Assembly (NCBI GenBank): GCA_023376005.1
Contig: CM042181.1
Coordinates: 19,632,496-19,696,495 of the forward strand
Source of the DNA: Doryteuthis pealeii
Lineage: Eukaryota; Mollusca; Cephalopoda; Myopsida; Loliginidae
DNA: 64,000 nucleotides
Direction: 5' to 3'
Positions 50,881 through 60,600 of the stretch are shown here, piece after piece. Each line of letters starts with the position of its first letter. Position 1 is the first letter of the stretch. Both the position numbers and the translations under genes were made by a program. Under the pieces are notes generated by a model. That model worked only from the letters and a program-made list of their open reading frames with translations, was not told the DNA's origin and did not search any database.

Positions 50881-51045
50881 AAGAGTAAGGCACAGATTGG
50901 TATTCTGTGTTAAAAATTATTTATTTTTAAAGAAGAAGACCGCTTTTATTAAAAGGTCGAAACAGATCTGTCAGCAAACTAATAACATCATTTGTTTTTT
51001 CTAAAAATTTTCAATTCATACTGTCGGATTCACTTCCATTACTTC
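50881..51045 (+). repeat. Unidentified repeat with hairpin-GAAACA...TGTC
   Basis: AGAAGACCGCTTTTATTAAA then AGGTC, GAAACAGATCTGTC. The GACC...GGTC hairpin, GAAA, ACA/TGT and C at position 17 mirror the back half of a hammerhead, but the CTGANGA box is absent (reads TTTAAAGA). Confidence 0.35.
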
Positions 51046-51053
51046 ATATATAT

Positions 51054-51313
51054 AAGTAAGTAAGTTAAAGTCGACGGGGCGGCCTAAAGTCGGTATCAGC
51101 CAGTCAGCGAGGGAGTCTCTATCCCTTTTCAATAGTGCTAGACCAAGGATATTGTTTTAGCATCTAGGTGGACGCCCACACCTACCATCAGCTCCTTACT
51201 TTACCGCACATATCCATGTGCTACTCATATGCTGAGTGGCGAGGACCGGTATCGAACTAGGAACCTTGTGGTTTCTAGCCGAACGCCTTACTGACTGAGC
51301 TAACCCGGCCATT
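51054..51313 (-). mobile_element. SINE-1 copy
   Basis: AAAGTCGACGGGGCGGCC, GTCGGTATCAGCCAGTCAGC, GCTAGACCAAGGATATTG, CACACCTACCATCAGCTCC, GAACCTTGTGGTTTCTAGCC, CTGAGCTAACCCGGCC. Confidence 0.92.
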
Positions 51314-51314
51314 C

Positions 51315-51326
51315 TATATATATATA

Positions 51327-51371
<45 letters not shown>

Positions 51372-51427
51372 TGTATGCATGTATGTATGTATGTGTATAT
51401 GTCTGCATGTGTGTGTGTGTGTGTGTC
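51315..51427. repeat. TA, ATGT and TG microsatellites
   Basis: (TA)n, then GCATGTAT repeats, then (TG)n. Confidence 0.93.
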
Positions 51428-51760
51428 TTAAGCATATTTTGTTAAAAATCATGACAGTTTTTTAACAGTTTTTTAACAGTTTTTTTTATTAATCTTTTCT
51501 TGTGATCTTTAAAGATTTAACTTTTGTTCAATTCTATATGAAAAATATCCAAAATTTCTCCTCAAGCAATTTTCACCATTATTCTGTAAATCAAAGATAA
51601 AAAATTCTAAAAATTAATAAAAAGCACTTGGCAGGGGGGGGGGGGTGCTGTATTGGTGTGGGGGTCAATGGGAGAGAAAATCTGAAAATCAAAATGTCTT
51701 AGATTCTATCTTAGATTAACTTTTAAGAACAAAATAACTAGATTCAGTTTTATATACATA
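51428..51760. other. Unassigned sequence
   Basis: AGTTTTTTAACAG occurs in tandem at about 51455-51483, and a 12-base G run sits at about 51636. No gene. Confidence 0.5.
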
Positions 51761-52659
51761 CTAGCAGCATCTACCCAGCATTGGCTGGGTAGAGGGGGAT
51801 TTTGGAAGTTAGTCCCGCAGATCCATTATTACTGAATCGTAGTTGAATCCTTGTGGATGCCCCATTTAAATTCCTATGTAATAAAATAGAACTTGCTGTT
51901 ACATAATTATTAGATACCTAATATTTATGACAATAGTGTAGAAACATAATGGCGATTAGTGCAGCTGATGGCCTTGAGAGTGAGTGACGGCGCTTGACTC
52001 ACTCTCACCTTGCCTTCCGGGGATAAATCGTGAGAACCGGAAGGCATAGAAGACCCTGTCTTCCGTTTAAGGATAGAAGTAACTCAGTCAGTTAGAAGTT
52101 AGAAGCCGAGCTCGTAGGATGTAAGTCTCACTGTGCAGATGTCTGGTTGGGGATTGAAAATAAAGTAATATCAAAGTAAATGAAGTCTTGTGTTTATTAC
52201 TAAAACTAACAATGACACAGGGCTTCTGATAAGGAGAAATCCCTAACAGAAACCAGACCCGAAGTCCCCAAGAAAGTCCAGACCTAGAAGATCCGACCAA
52301 AATAGACGATCAGAATAGCAAAGCGGCCAGAAGAATAGATGTCCAAGATATAGAAGCAAGTAAGAAGTAAAGAAGTAAGAAAGGGTAATACAACATTTGT
52401 GCCGATCCAGCCACTCGAAAGAAAAATTAATGTCTACTATTTACAACATTTCAAATACAAAAAAAAATTCCATGCAGTTATCATTTAGATTTTATTTTTT
52501 AATTATCTTCATGAATATAAATCAAATATTCATTATTTATGCTCAAAAACTGAGCCCTGGTGATATTTAATGTATTATATTTATTTTGTCGTTAATTGTT
52601 TCATTTTCGAAGTTTCTCCGGACATACAGATTCACATAATGCCCTTATATATGTATAGA
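51761..52659 (-). mobile_element. Helitron-like element, family 2, with nested LTR
   Basis: Minus strand: 5' TCTATACATATATAAGGGC (TC at 52659, preceded by A) and 3' hairpin TACCCAGCCAATGCTGGGTA, then GATGCTG, CTAG (51761-51764) followed by T. These are Helitron termini with A|T insertion. The interior aligns with 58294-58733 (AAATATCACCAGG, GAGCA(T/A)AAATAATGAA, AGATAATTAAAA). A family 2 LTR interrupts it at 51897-52395. Confidence 0.82.
51897..52395 (+). mobile_element. Solo LTR, family 2, inside a Helitron
   Basis: Starts TGTTACATAATTATTAG and ends GGGTAATACAACA, giving TGTT...AACA termini over 499 bp. Flanks are CTTGC (51892-51896) and TTTGT (52396-52400), compatible with a decayed 5-bp target duplication. 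Landmarks CCTTGCCTTCCGGGG, GAGAACCGGAAGGC, GACACAGGGCTTCTGATAAG match 45596 and 62376. Orientation of transcription not determined. Confidence 0.8.
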
Positions 52660-52664
52660 TAAAT

Positions 52665-53040
52665 ATATTTACTATATATTACGGTGCAGAAGCCTGGACG
52701 CTATACAAAGCAGATGCCCATAGACTACATGTCTTCTACACGCGTCACTTGTGCAGCATATTAAATATCAGGTGGTGGAAACATGTTTTAAACAGAACCA
52801 TCCTGAAGAGAACTGGACTCCCTGGCATGCATCAAATACTTGTCCAACGCAACCCGAGATGGCTGGTCACTTAAACAGACTTGGGGATGACAGACTACCA
52901 AAGCAGATTCTATATTCTCAACTGAGAGAGAGATTATGTAGGATCAGTAGACCAAAGCTCAGGTACAAAAGACAACATCAAAATAACCTGAAGAACTTGA
53001 AAATCCCCATAGGCAGTTGGCAAGATGCAACCAGAGATGA
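52665..53040 (+). pseudogene. LINE ORF2 C-terminal region
   Basis: Plus strand: YGAEAWTLYKADAHRLHVFY then TRHLCSILNIRWWKHVLNRT, ILKRTGLPGMHQILVQRNPR, then a frameshift and TDLGMTDYQSRF, followed by NLKNLKIPIGSWQDATRDE. YG-E-WTLY...L-SIL-IRW is the classic post-RT segment of jockey/RTE-like LINEs, and W-D-A-DR(E) is near the end. Stops and frameshifts mark it as dead. Confidence 0.85.
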
Positions 53041-53310
53041 ATAAATAGGACCATCCTGAAGAGAACTGGGCTCTCTGGCAGACATCAAATACTTGTCCAA
53101 CGCAACCTGAGATGGGCTGGCCACTTAAACAGACTTAGGGATGACAGACTACCAAAGCAGATTATGTATTCTAACTGAGAGAGGGATCACGTAGAATCGG
53201 TAGAGCAAAGCTCAGGTACAAAGACAACATCAAAAGAAACCTGAAGGAATTGAATATCCCCATAGGCAATTGGCAAGACGCACCAGAGACGATTAAATTG
53301 GAGGAAATGA
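53041..53310 (+). pseudogene. Tandem partial duplicate of the LINE segment
   Basis: Repeats ACCATCCTGAAGAGAACTGG, ATCAAATACTTGTCCAACGC, GACAGACTACCAAAGCAG and AAAGCTCAGGTACAAA from 52800-53030 with about 90% identity. Ends AATTGGCAAGACGCACCAGA and runs into a GTA triplet repeat. Confidence 0.85.
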
Positions 53311-53369
53311 TTCGCGTGGTTGCATCATCGGATACAATGGACAGCAAGTAGTAGTAGTAGTAGTAGTAG

Positions 53370-53422
53370 ATATATTTACTCAATCGGTAGAGCATTGCCT
53401 AGGAATCGCAAGGTTCCTGATA
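53370..53422 (+). mobile_element. SINE-1 head fragment
   Basis: CTCAATCGGTAGAGCATTGC, CTAGGAATCGCAAGGTTCCT: A box through anticodon arm only, truncated before the B box by a mariner fragment. Confidence 0.6.
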
Positions 53423-53423
53423 T

Positions 53424-53590
53424 TTTCCTTTCCCAAGCACAAGGGTTCATCAAGGGAACCTATTTTGAGGATGTGCACAACATCAAAACGGCCATGATGA
53501 CAGAGCTACGGAGAATCCCAGAAGAATCCTTCCAGCATGCAAGCACGGAGAAGGATGGAAAAGTGCATTAGACTCCAGGGGATTTCTTTG
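53424..53590 (+). pseudogene. mariner transposase C-terminal fragment
   Basis: Encodes FIKGTYFEDVHNIKTAMMTE then LRRIPEESFQHASTEKDGKV and H-stop, matching the 63725-64000 element (IKGTHFEDVHNIKKAVMTEL). Followed by GACTCCAGGGG and AAGGGGATAACTTGTAGTTT, the usual 3' UTR of that element. Inserted next to or into a SINE-1 head. Confidence 0.85.
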
Positions 53591-53684
53591 AAGGGGATAA
53601 CTTGTAGTTTGTTTGAGTTTGAGTTTGAGTTTTGTTTAATGGCATATCAACCTTTGCGTTTCTGTCTCTCAAACCTCTTTCATG

Positions 53685-53832
53685 GGGCCTGAAGAGAGGC
53701 AAACATTATTCCAGTGATGTGGAAGTGAAATCTGTAGTCAAGAGTGGCTCAAAGAACATCAACATAATTTCACACTCTCATTTGAAGTGGAACATTGCTA
53801 TTGAGAGAAACGGTGACTATGTGGAGAAGTAG
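53685..53832 (+). pseudogene. Second mariner-type C-terminus
   Basis: Residues RGKHYSSDVEVKSVVKSG and NIAIERNGDYVEK-stop. (R)GK(H)F-SD-EV...W...G-YVEK is the usual end of one mariner-type transposase subgroup, different from the element at 63.7 kb. About 40 residues remain. Confidence 0.7.
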
Positions 53833-54300
53833 GGATGTGATCCACAGAGGACCAGCTTCATTTTGATGTATGATACATGTTCCTGTGTTGGTAATTATAC
53901 CTGTCCTAAACAAAATGGCATTACTTTTTTTACTCACCTATGGAGAAGTAGGGATGTGATTCATAGAGGACCAGCTTCATTTTGATGTATGATACATGTT
54001 CCTGTGTTGGTAATTATACCTGTCCTAAACAAAATGGCATTACTTTTTTACTCACCTATGTGGAGAAGTAGGGATGTGATCCACAGAGGACCAGCTTCAT
54101 TTTTATGTATGATACATGTTCCTGTGTTGGTAATTATACCTTCCTAAACAAAATGGCATTACTTTTTTACTCACCTATGTGGAGAAGTAGGGATGTGATC
54201 CACAGAGGACCAGCTTCATTTTTATGTATGATACATGTTCATGTGTGTAATTATACCTGTCCTAAACAAAATGGCATTACTTTCTACACACACGCGTAGA
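53815..54300 (+). repeat. ~119-bp tandem repeat derived from a mariner end
   Basis: Four units begin TATG(T)GGAGAAGTAGGGATG and contain AGAGGACCAGCTTCATTTT, ATGATACATGTTCCTGTG, TACCTGTCCTAAACAAAATG and ACTTTTTTACTCACC. The unit includes the last codons (YVEK-stop) and 3' end of the mariner at 53685, so the array grew from that element's terminus. Confidence 0.9.
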
Positions 54301-54309
54301 AATATAAAG

Positions 54310-54574
54310 GGGTAAGACAAGACAAAGAGAGAGAATAAGAGAGAAGGAATGGAAGATAGAGATGTAAGAGAGGTGGGATAAAAAGTGACAGAATGAGAAA
54401 GAGAGGGGAGAGGCAACAGAAAAATAGGAATAGATAGAAATATAAAAGAGTGATACAAAAGAGAGAAGGAAAGAAGAAAGAGAGAGAGAGAGGAAGTAGT
54501 GTAGAGAGAGAGAGATAAAGAGAGTGAAGTATAGAAAGTGATAGAATGAAGGAAAGTGAGAGTGTGTCAGAGAG

Positions 54575-54628
<54 letters not shown>

Positions 54629-54824
54629 GAGTGAAGTATAGAAAGTGATGAAAGAACGAAAGGTGAGTGTGTCAGATAGATAGATAGAGAGAGACAGAGA
54701 GAGACAGAGAGAGACAGAGAGAAAGACAGACAGAGAAATGAGAGAAGTAATATCGAGAGATAGAGATATAAAGAGAGTGAAGTATAAATAGCAATTGAAT
54801 GAAGGAAAGGTGAGAGTGTGTCAG

Positions 54825-54855
<31 letters not shown>

Positions 54856-54955
54856 TGAAAGAAAAGGAGAGAGAGAGAAAGAGATGGAGAGAGAGAGAGA
54901 GAGAGAGGGAAGAGTAGACATAAATAGAGAGAGTGTGAGATGATAAGAGATAGTT
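54310..54955. repeat. GA-rich tract
   Basis: GA with AGAGTGAAGTATAGAAAG and AATGAAGGAAAG modules repeated every 100-120 bases. The minus-strand 214-codon Ser/Leu frame is an artefact. Confidence 0.95.
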
Positions 54956-55047
54956 TGAATTGATAGACGAAGAACAGTGAAAGTGTAAGAACAATCTTGA
55001 GGGGAGTAAAGGGATAGCCAGTAACAAGAGAGAATATCTAACCCTTA

Positions 55048-55416
55048 TTATACTACGATTTTTTTTCTTTTCCCATTCGACTGCCGCTCCCCCATCCCTT
55101 TTCGTCCGAATGGGAATAATTTGCTTGATCCTTCCTGGATTACAATCTTAGATCCCCCATTTAATTTGACAGAGGTGAGTCTGTCGCGATAAAATTCCTG
55201 CAGGTCTTGTCTCCAGAATAACCACACCATTCCACTCATTAGCAATTTGATTGCATAGATTCTGATTTTTACGACCCACACCAACGACGGAATCGGTAGT
55301 TTCTCAGACTCGAAAGTCAAGTGTAATGTTAGGTAATTAAGGTCTTGAAATGAACTTNGTCGCCCCCAGCTGCGTTTCAAGGTTGTCTGCAAGAACGATC
55401 TCAGGCGCTTTGGCAT
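55048..55416 (-). pseudogene. Possible LINE-derived frame, uncertain
   Basis: A 122-codon minus frame of ordinary composition: LPIPSLVWVVKIRIYAIKLL, MSGMVWLFWRQDLQEFYRDR, LTSVKLNGGSKIVIQ. It resembles regions downstream of RT domains in some LINEs but I see no decisive motif. It contains an ambiguous base at 55358 and overlaps repeat G. Confidence 0.35.
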
Positions 55417-55500
55417 TGCTCCTTCAAGCTGGGAAAATTTGGCTCAGGACCGCCCTCGGTAGTAGTCTTATACATGTAAGCAAGGATTTATTTTCCTCAC
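55380..55500 (-). repeat. Repeat G copy 2
   Basis: TGTCTGCAAGAACGATCTCA, AGCTGGGAAAATTTGGCTCA, GGACCGCCCTCGGTAGTAGT, as at 50160-50300. Confidence 0.65.
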
Positions 55501-55502
55501 CA

Positions 55503-55720
55503 GACCATTCCTCGCCATCACATTCATCCCCAATTGATTTTTGATTTTCTATGACTCGTTAACACATTGCAATTCATAAATAAATTTTTAACAATTTCAA
55601 ATATGTAAAAACAAAGATCAAGAAAAAAAAGACTAAGAGACAACAACTGCTGAATGCAATGAACTAAAATTTGACACCCACATATACCCCCACCCCAGGG
55701 GATGAACTAGGTGTGTTGAA

Positions 55721-55770
<50 letters not shown>

Positions 55771-55920
55771 AACAGACAGATAGATTTTAGCTTGTATCTG
55801 ATAAATAAAATTATCATCACATACCATTCCTCGGCATACCATTTACCCAAGTGATTTTTGATTTTCTATGTCTCGTTAACCATCAACATAAATGAATTTT
55901 TAAATTTTCAAATATGTTAA
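55503..55920 (+). repeat. Direct duplication around a GA run
   Basis: ACCATTCCTCG(C/G)CAT...TGATTTTTGATTTTCTATG, CTCGTTAAC and ATTTCAAATATGT occur at 55503-55605 and 55823-55920. A (GA)n run lies between (55719-55768). Confidence 0.8.
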
Positions 55921-56396
55921 AAACAAAAAAAAAAAGAAGAATTTTGTGGAGGAATTTTTTTTGCAGAAAAATATTTTTTGAAAATATTTTCTATGTTTGC
56001 ATTTTTAGACTTTTTTTGTTTTGTTTGTTTTGTTTGTTGTTTGGTTCCGTCGAAGCAGCTGCGGATTTGATGTAAGCAAAAATCCCGACTGACGACAAAC
56101 GATTTGAAAATGCAAACATATTTATAAATCATTTTATGATTTCATCTAAATTACAAAATGCATTTTGAAAATATTTTCTGTTTTTTTTTTTTTTTTCTTT
56201 TTTAAATTTAAAATCCTTTTAAGATTAAATAAATCAAAATACAGAAATTATTTTTCAAAAATTTCATTTTTAATTATCTCCAAGTTTTAAAAGCAAAAAC
56301 CTAAATGTATGTTATTAAACTTCTGTTCTAATTTAGTCAATTCAGCTGTGTCTGGCACAAGGCTGTGAGTGATGAGCACCCAGTTTAATATATACT
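55921..56396. other. AT-rich, nothing assigned
   Basis: A- and T-runs; TTTTGAAAATATTTTCT occurs twice (55975, 56163). TTTTGTTTTGTTTG-type repeats near 56010. No gene. Confidence 0.5.
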
Positions 56397-56433
56397 CATT
56401 ATATATATATATATATATTATATATATATATTG
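56397..56433. repeat. (TA)n
   Basis: TA run with one phase shift. Confidence 0.95.
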
Positions 56434-56600
56434 GTTTAGTGGTTGGTTTTGAAGGCTATCACAATGCAGTGTAAAGAAAAATAAGGTAACTATGGTGTTG
56501 TTTGTTAACCTGTGATTTATTCTTAATTTAATATTTCGAGATAAAATCTCTTCAGAAGAAGAACACTGGAACTGAAGTCGTTGTCGTCTTGTTATGGCAT
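56434..56600 (-). repeat. Unidentified repeat with CTGAAGA-hairpin-GAAA
   Basis: Minus strand: CTGAAGAGATTTTATCTC then GAAATATT (56534-56555). The GAGAT/ATCTC hairpin overlaps the last bases of CTGAAGA, so the hammerhead core would be distorted. TTAACAAACAACACCATAG follows. Confidence 0.35.
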
Positions 56601-56840
56601 TTTTAGTTAAATGAATTTTTTGTTTTTTGAAAATGTTCAGATGGTATTTTTTATAACTGTATTCTCGTGTTGTATGTTTACGTAAATGCGCTTTTTGTTT
56701 GTATGTGTGCGTATGTTATCATGCGCGTGTGCCATGAAAATGCATGTAGACTGTGACGTTATGACTGTATCCATGCTGCGTATGTGCGTATGAAGAGCAT
56801 ATTTGTGTTTGGTGTTGGATGTAATATACTTATTTATTTC

Positions 56841-56871
<31 letters not shown>

Positions 56872-57012
56872 TATTTGTTTATTTACTTATTTATATTAAT
56901 TTAATTTAATTTATTTTTTAAATTCTTTCATATTTACTTATATATACGATGGTTGCTAGGAAACGCTTTCAGTTGTCTTATTTTGGTGGGCACTGCTTAA
57001 ATGGGGCTGGTA
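56600..57012. other. Unassigned; ATT-rich end
   Basis: TATGTGTGCGTATG-type irregular repeats about 56700-56810, (ATT)n about 56846-56872. No gene. Confidence 0.5.
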
Positions 57013-57127
57013 TCTTATTATAATGGAGAATCTGTGTTTGTATGTCTGTCTGAAACTGAAACTATATCACTACACAAGTCATTATTCCCTTTGTTATTTA
57101 CGTCACATTCTCCATAATTTTATTTTT
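57013..57127 (+). mobile_element. Helitron-like family 1, 5' fragment
   Basis: A|TCTTATTATAATGGAG, TGTTTGTATGTCTGTC, ACTATATCACTACACAAGTC, CACATTCTCCATAATTTTAT. Truncated into repeat C copies. Confidence 0.75.
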
Positions 57128-57129
57128 TA

Positions 57130-57740
57130 TTTTACAGCATGTCAACCCTTGTTGGGTTATTTTATGCTGAAGACGTTTTGTTTGATTCATTCTCGATGGG
57201 TATTCAGATTTTTGGTTAGTTGGTTGGATTTTACGGCATGTCAACCCTTGTTGGGTTATTTTATGCTGAAGACATTTTGTTTTATTCATTCTTGGTGGCT
57301 GGTTGGATTTTAAGGCATGTCAACCCTTGTTGGGTTATTTTATGCCGAAGACATTTGGTTTGATTCATTCTCGATGGGTATTCAAATTTTTGGTTAGTTG
57401 GTTGGATTTTATGGCATGTCAACCCTTGTTGGGTTATTTTATGCCAAAGACATTTTGTTTTATTCATTCTTGGTGTTGGTTGGATTTTATGGCATGTCAA
57501 CCTTGTTGGGTTATTTTATGCCAAAGACATTTTGTTTTATTCATTCTTGGTGGCTGGTTGGATTTTACGGCATGTCAACCCTTGTTGGGTTATTTTATAC
57601 TGAAGACATTTTGTTTGATTCATTCTCGATGGGTATTCAAATTTTTGGTTAGTTGGTTGGATTTTATGGCATGTCAACCCTTGTTGGGTTATTTTATGCT
57701 GAAAATGTTTTGTTTTATTCCTTTTTGATGGGTATTTAAT
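57130..57740 (+). repeat. Tandem array of seven C units
   Basis: Seven repeats of GGCATGTCAACC(C)TTGTTGGG then TTATTTTATGC(C/T)(G/A)AA, spaced about 75-115 bp. Two unit types alternate (with and without GATTCATTCTCGATGGGTAT). The shortest spacing is near 57480. Confidence 0.93.
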
Positions 57741-57824
57741 TTTTTTAAAACCTGTTTTTTTCTCTGCGTACAAATATTTTTTGATAATTTTTTTTTTAAA
57801 CACATTATTTTAAAACTCATTTTT

Positions 57825-58165
57825 TTCTATTTAACCCATAGATAGGACCCTAACATGTACTACCAATCTGGTTCATAGTGAAACTGGGAGCAATGGTGAT
57901 GAAGGGGTACTCCACATTCCCCAGAGCTCCAGAACTGGAACCTCACTATCAGATAAAGTCATGCCCAGGACACTAAGACCCACAGCCATCACCTTGTAGC
58001 ACATATATGATAAAATGAGTTAAAGGTTGCCATGAGGACAATCATATAGGTGCTAGGGCTTGACATAGCTCAAGTAAGGGACAAAGTGGAGTGTTGCATG
58101 TCATGGACTGCTCAGTTACCAGGATTCCATCCTTAAGCATCATGGGTCCCCAGCCGACAGGACTG
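57825..58165 (+). repeat. Repeat B, degraded copy
   Basis: CTATTTAACCCATAGATAGG, ACCCTAACATGTACTACCA, CCAGAACTGGAACCTC, ACCACACC-less middle, TTCCATCCTTAAGCATCATG, CCCAGCCGACAGG. Internal deletions relative to 6768-7227. Confidence 0.8.
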
Positions 58166-58293
58166 GTAATCAGAGAAGAATTACACTTATTTTAATCATA
58201 TTTTAACAAAATTAAATAAGAACACATATAAAAAAAATACATATATAAAATAATGATGATAAAGATAAGAAGAAGAATTAAAAAAAAGGAAAA

Positions 58294-58733
58294 TCTATTC
58301 ATATATAAAGGGCAGTTGTGTGTATGTATGTCCAGATGAAATCTATACCTATATGAAAGGCAGTTGTGTGTATATGTATGTCCAGAGGAAACTTAAAAAT
58401 AAAACAATAAACGACAAAGTATATATATATACACATTAAATATCACCAGGACTTGGTTTTTGAGCAAAAATAATGAAGGTTTGATTTATATTCGTGAAGA
58501 TAATTAAAAGATGAAATTTAAATGATAACAGCATGGATTTTTTTTTCATTTAATATTTTAGATTGTAGACATTAATATTTCTTTTCAGAGTAGCTGGATC
58601 AATGCAAGGTCTTTTTTTTTATATAGGGATTTAAATGGGGCATTCAACTCACAATTCAATACTAATGGATCTGTAGGACTTACTAAAAAAAAAAACCTCT
58701 ACCCTGGCGACGCCAGGTAGCCGCTGCTAGTAT
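58294..58733 (+). mobile_element. Helitron-like element, family 2
   Basis: Starts A|TCTATTCATATATAAAGG (TC at 58294) and ends with hairpin CCTGGCGACGCCAGG, TAGCCGCTG, CTAG|T (58733). The 5' part contains a short tandem duplication of GGCAGTTGTGTGTAT. The interior matches the interrupted copy at 51761-52659. Confidence 0.82.
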
Positions 58734-59210
58734 AATATAAATGCATTGCTAATAATTTTGAAAATCAGGACGAAAGGGATTGTCAGTGGTCAGGAATTAA
58801 TGCAAACATTACTGATAGAAAATAGCTTTTTTGTATAATGTAAATGCATTGCTAATGATTTTACTATAGAAATGCATTGCTGATGATTTTACTATAGAAA
58901 TGCATTCAAAATCAGGAAGAAAGGGATTGTCAGTGGTCAGGAATTAATGCAAGCATTACTGATAGAAAATAGCTTTTTTGTATAATGTAAATGCATTGCT
59001 AATGATTTTACTATAGAAATGCATTGAAAATCAGAAAGAAAGGGATTGTCAGTGGTCAGGAATTAATGCAAGCATTACTGATAGAAAATAGCTTTTTTGT
59101 ATAATGTAAATGCATTGCTAATGATTTTACTATAGAAATGCATTGAAAATCAGGAAGAAAGGGATTGTCAGTGGTCAGGAATAAATGCAAATATTACTAA
59201 CAGAATTGTT
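58734..59210 (+). repeat. ~120-bp tandem repeat, ~3.5 copies
   Basis: Units contain TATAATGTAAATGCATTGCT, AATGATTTTACTATAGAAAT, GGATTGTCAGTGGTCAGGAA and TTACTGATAGAAAATAGC. It starts directly at the Helitron 3' end (CTAG|TATAATATAAATGC), so the target sequence itself became amplified or the Helitron inserted at its edge. Confidence 0.9.
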
Positions 59211-59454
59211 GGTGTTTTTCTAAATGAATTAAACTTTTATCTTCACTGATAAGACAAAGCAGTTTTTATAACGTTAAAAAAAGTTTTCGTTTTTCGTTGC
59301 TCGGGGAAACAGAAATGTCTGTTTATTTTTGTCCATTTCGTTTATGAATTGTTCGGATTATTCTTTGAGAGTTCTTGTTGCTATGGTAACCATGCAAATG
59401 TACTCTTCTGACCATTTCTAGGCGTGAGAAAATGCATTACCAAACACCAGAGAA

Positions 59455-59720
59455 AAACATCTCAAAGAAGCAAGGAAAAGTTTAATAACTCCCCACCCTC
59501 GACAAACAAAGATATCTGACTTATTTTAGTTTCTAAAGTTTTTTTGGTTGGAGGGGAAGAAGATGGAAAATTCTAAGAATACTCTCAAGATTTTTATCTG
59601 GCAATGAATGCAATAGAGAATGGGCTGGCCAAAAGATTGGTTTACAAGAATCTTGCGTCTGTCCCCTTCAAAAACTTAGTCCAGACTCTTCACATTATCA
59701 TTATCTTCGCACTTGTGACT
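59455..59720 (+). repeat. Direct duplication, copy 1
   Basis: CCCCACCCTCGACAAACAAA, GGAGGGGAAGAAGATGG, TGGGCTGGCCAAAAGATTGG and TTGCGTCTGTCCCCTTCAAA recur at 59895-60140. Confidence 0.88.
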
Positions 59721-59850
59721 CAGAAGCTAAGATCATTGACTTCCACGTATTACTCACACATCTCCCTATTCTGGTTCTTTCAATTTCCACACAGGCATCA
59801 CGCATCACCCACCGCTGATGTCATACCTGACTCTCATTATATTACACTCT

Positions 59851-59887
59851 GACCTGGAGTGGTAGTACCTGTTAGGGTCCCATTTAA
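59851..59887 (-). repeat. Repeat B splinter
   Basis: CTGACCTGGAGTGGTAGTAC and CTGTTAGGGTCCCATTT, 37 bases identical to the start of B in reverse. It sits at the junction of the 59.5/59.9-kb duplication. Confidence 0.7.
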
Positions 59888-59894
59888 AAATCTC

Positions 59895-60140
59895 CAAGAA
59901 GCAAGGAAAAGTTTAATAACTCCCCACCCTCGACAAACAAAGATATCTTATTTATTTTAGTTTCTAAAGTTTTTTGGTTGGAGGGGAAGAAGATGGAAAA
60001 TCGAAGAAAATTCTCAAGATTTTTATCTGGCAATGAATGCACAGTGAAGAATAGAGAATGGGCTGGCCAAAAGATTGGTTTACAAGCATCTTGCGTCTGT
60101 CCCCTTCAAACACTTAGTCCAGACTCTTTCCATTATCATT
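59895..60140 (+). repeat. Direct duplication, copy 2
   Basis: Same landmarks as 59455-59720, offset about 435 bp, with small indels (TGCACAGTGAAGAATAG replaces TGCAATAG). Confidence 0.88.
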
Positions 60141-60149
60141 ATATATATA

Positions 60150-60280
60150 TATATCATTTGGTAAATCACCAGGTTAGTGGTTATTAAGATAATTCTAAGG
60201 TGCACCTTTTTAGTCCACCTTAGAATTATCCTAACAACCTCTAAACTTGTGATTTACCAAATGATGTATATATATATATA
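60150..60280. mobile_element. Foldback element, ~50-bp arms
   Basis: TATCATTTGGTAAATCAC, GATAATTCTAAGGTG on the left mirror CACCTTAGAATTATC, GTGATTTACCAAATGATG on the right, around CACCTTTTTAGTC. Flanked by TA runs on both sides. Confidence 0.82.
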
Positions 60281-60299
60281 TATGGGAGGTTAATCCGAC

Positions 60300-60420
60300 A
60301 ATATGTGGAGAAAGGTAGACAAACACGGGATGTTATGGAAACTGGATGTTTATTATCGACGATGCAACGTTTCGGTCTATTAGACCTTCTTCAGGACTTG
60401 GATATAGTTCTTGCTTCAAT
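60300..60420 (-). ncRNA. Hammerhead-like motif with GUC triplet (60355-60397)
   Basis: Minus strand: GTC (60395-60397), CTGAAGA (60388-60394), extra A, GGTCT/AGACC hairpin (60374-60386), GAAA (60370-60373), helix III ACG/CGT around TTGCAT, C at position 17 (60358), then GAT pairing with GTC (G-C, A-U, U-G). GUC is the classic cleavage triplet. The extra A and 3-bp helix I make activity doubtful. Confidence 0.4.
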
Positions 60421-60600
60421 GATGGACATTCTCAAAATGGTGAAACAGGAGGTCGTCAGTAGGGGCAGGGGTGGTTGGGGGTGGGTAGTGTATTTTCTTC
60501 TCTCTAGATGGGGAGTGTTAGAATGGTGAATGGTGATGGTAAGGCAGGTGTTAGTCCAGAATGTTGGATTGTAACGATTGGTCAAGATAAATGTATATAC

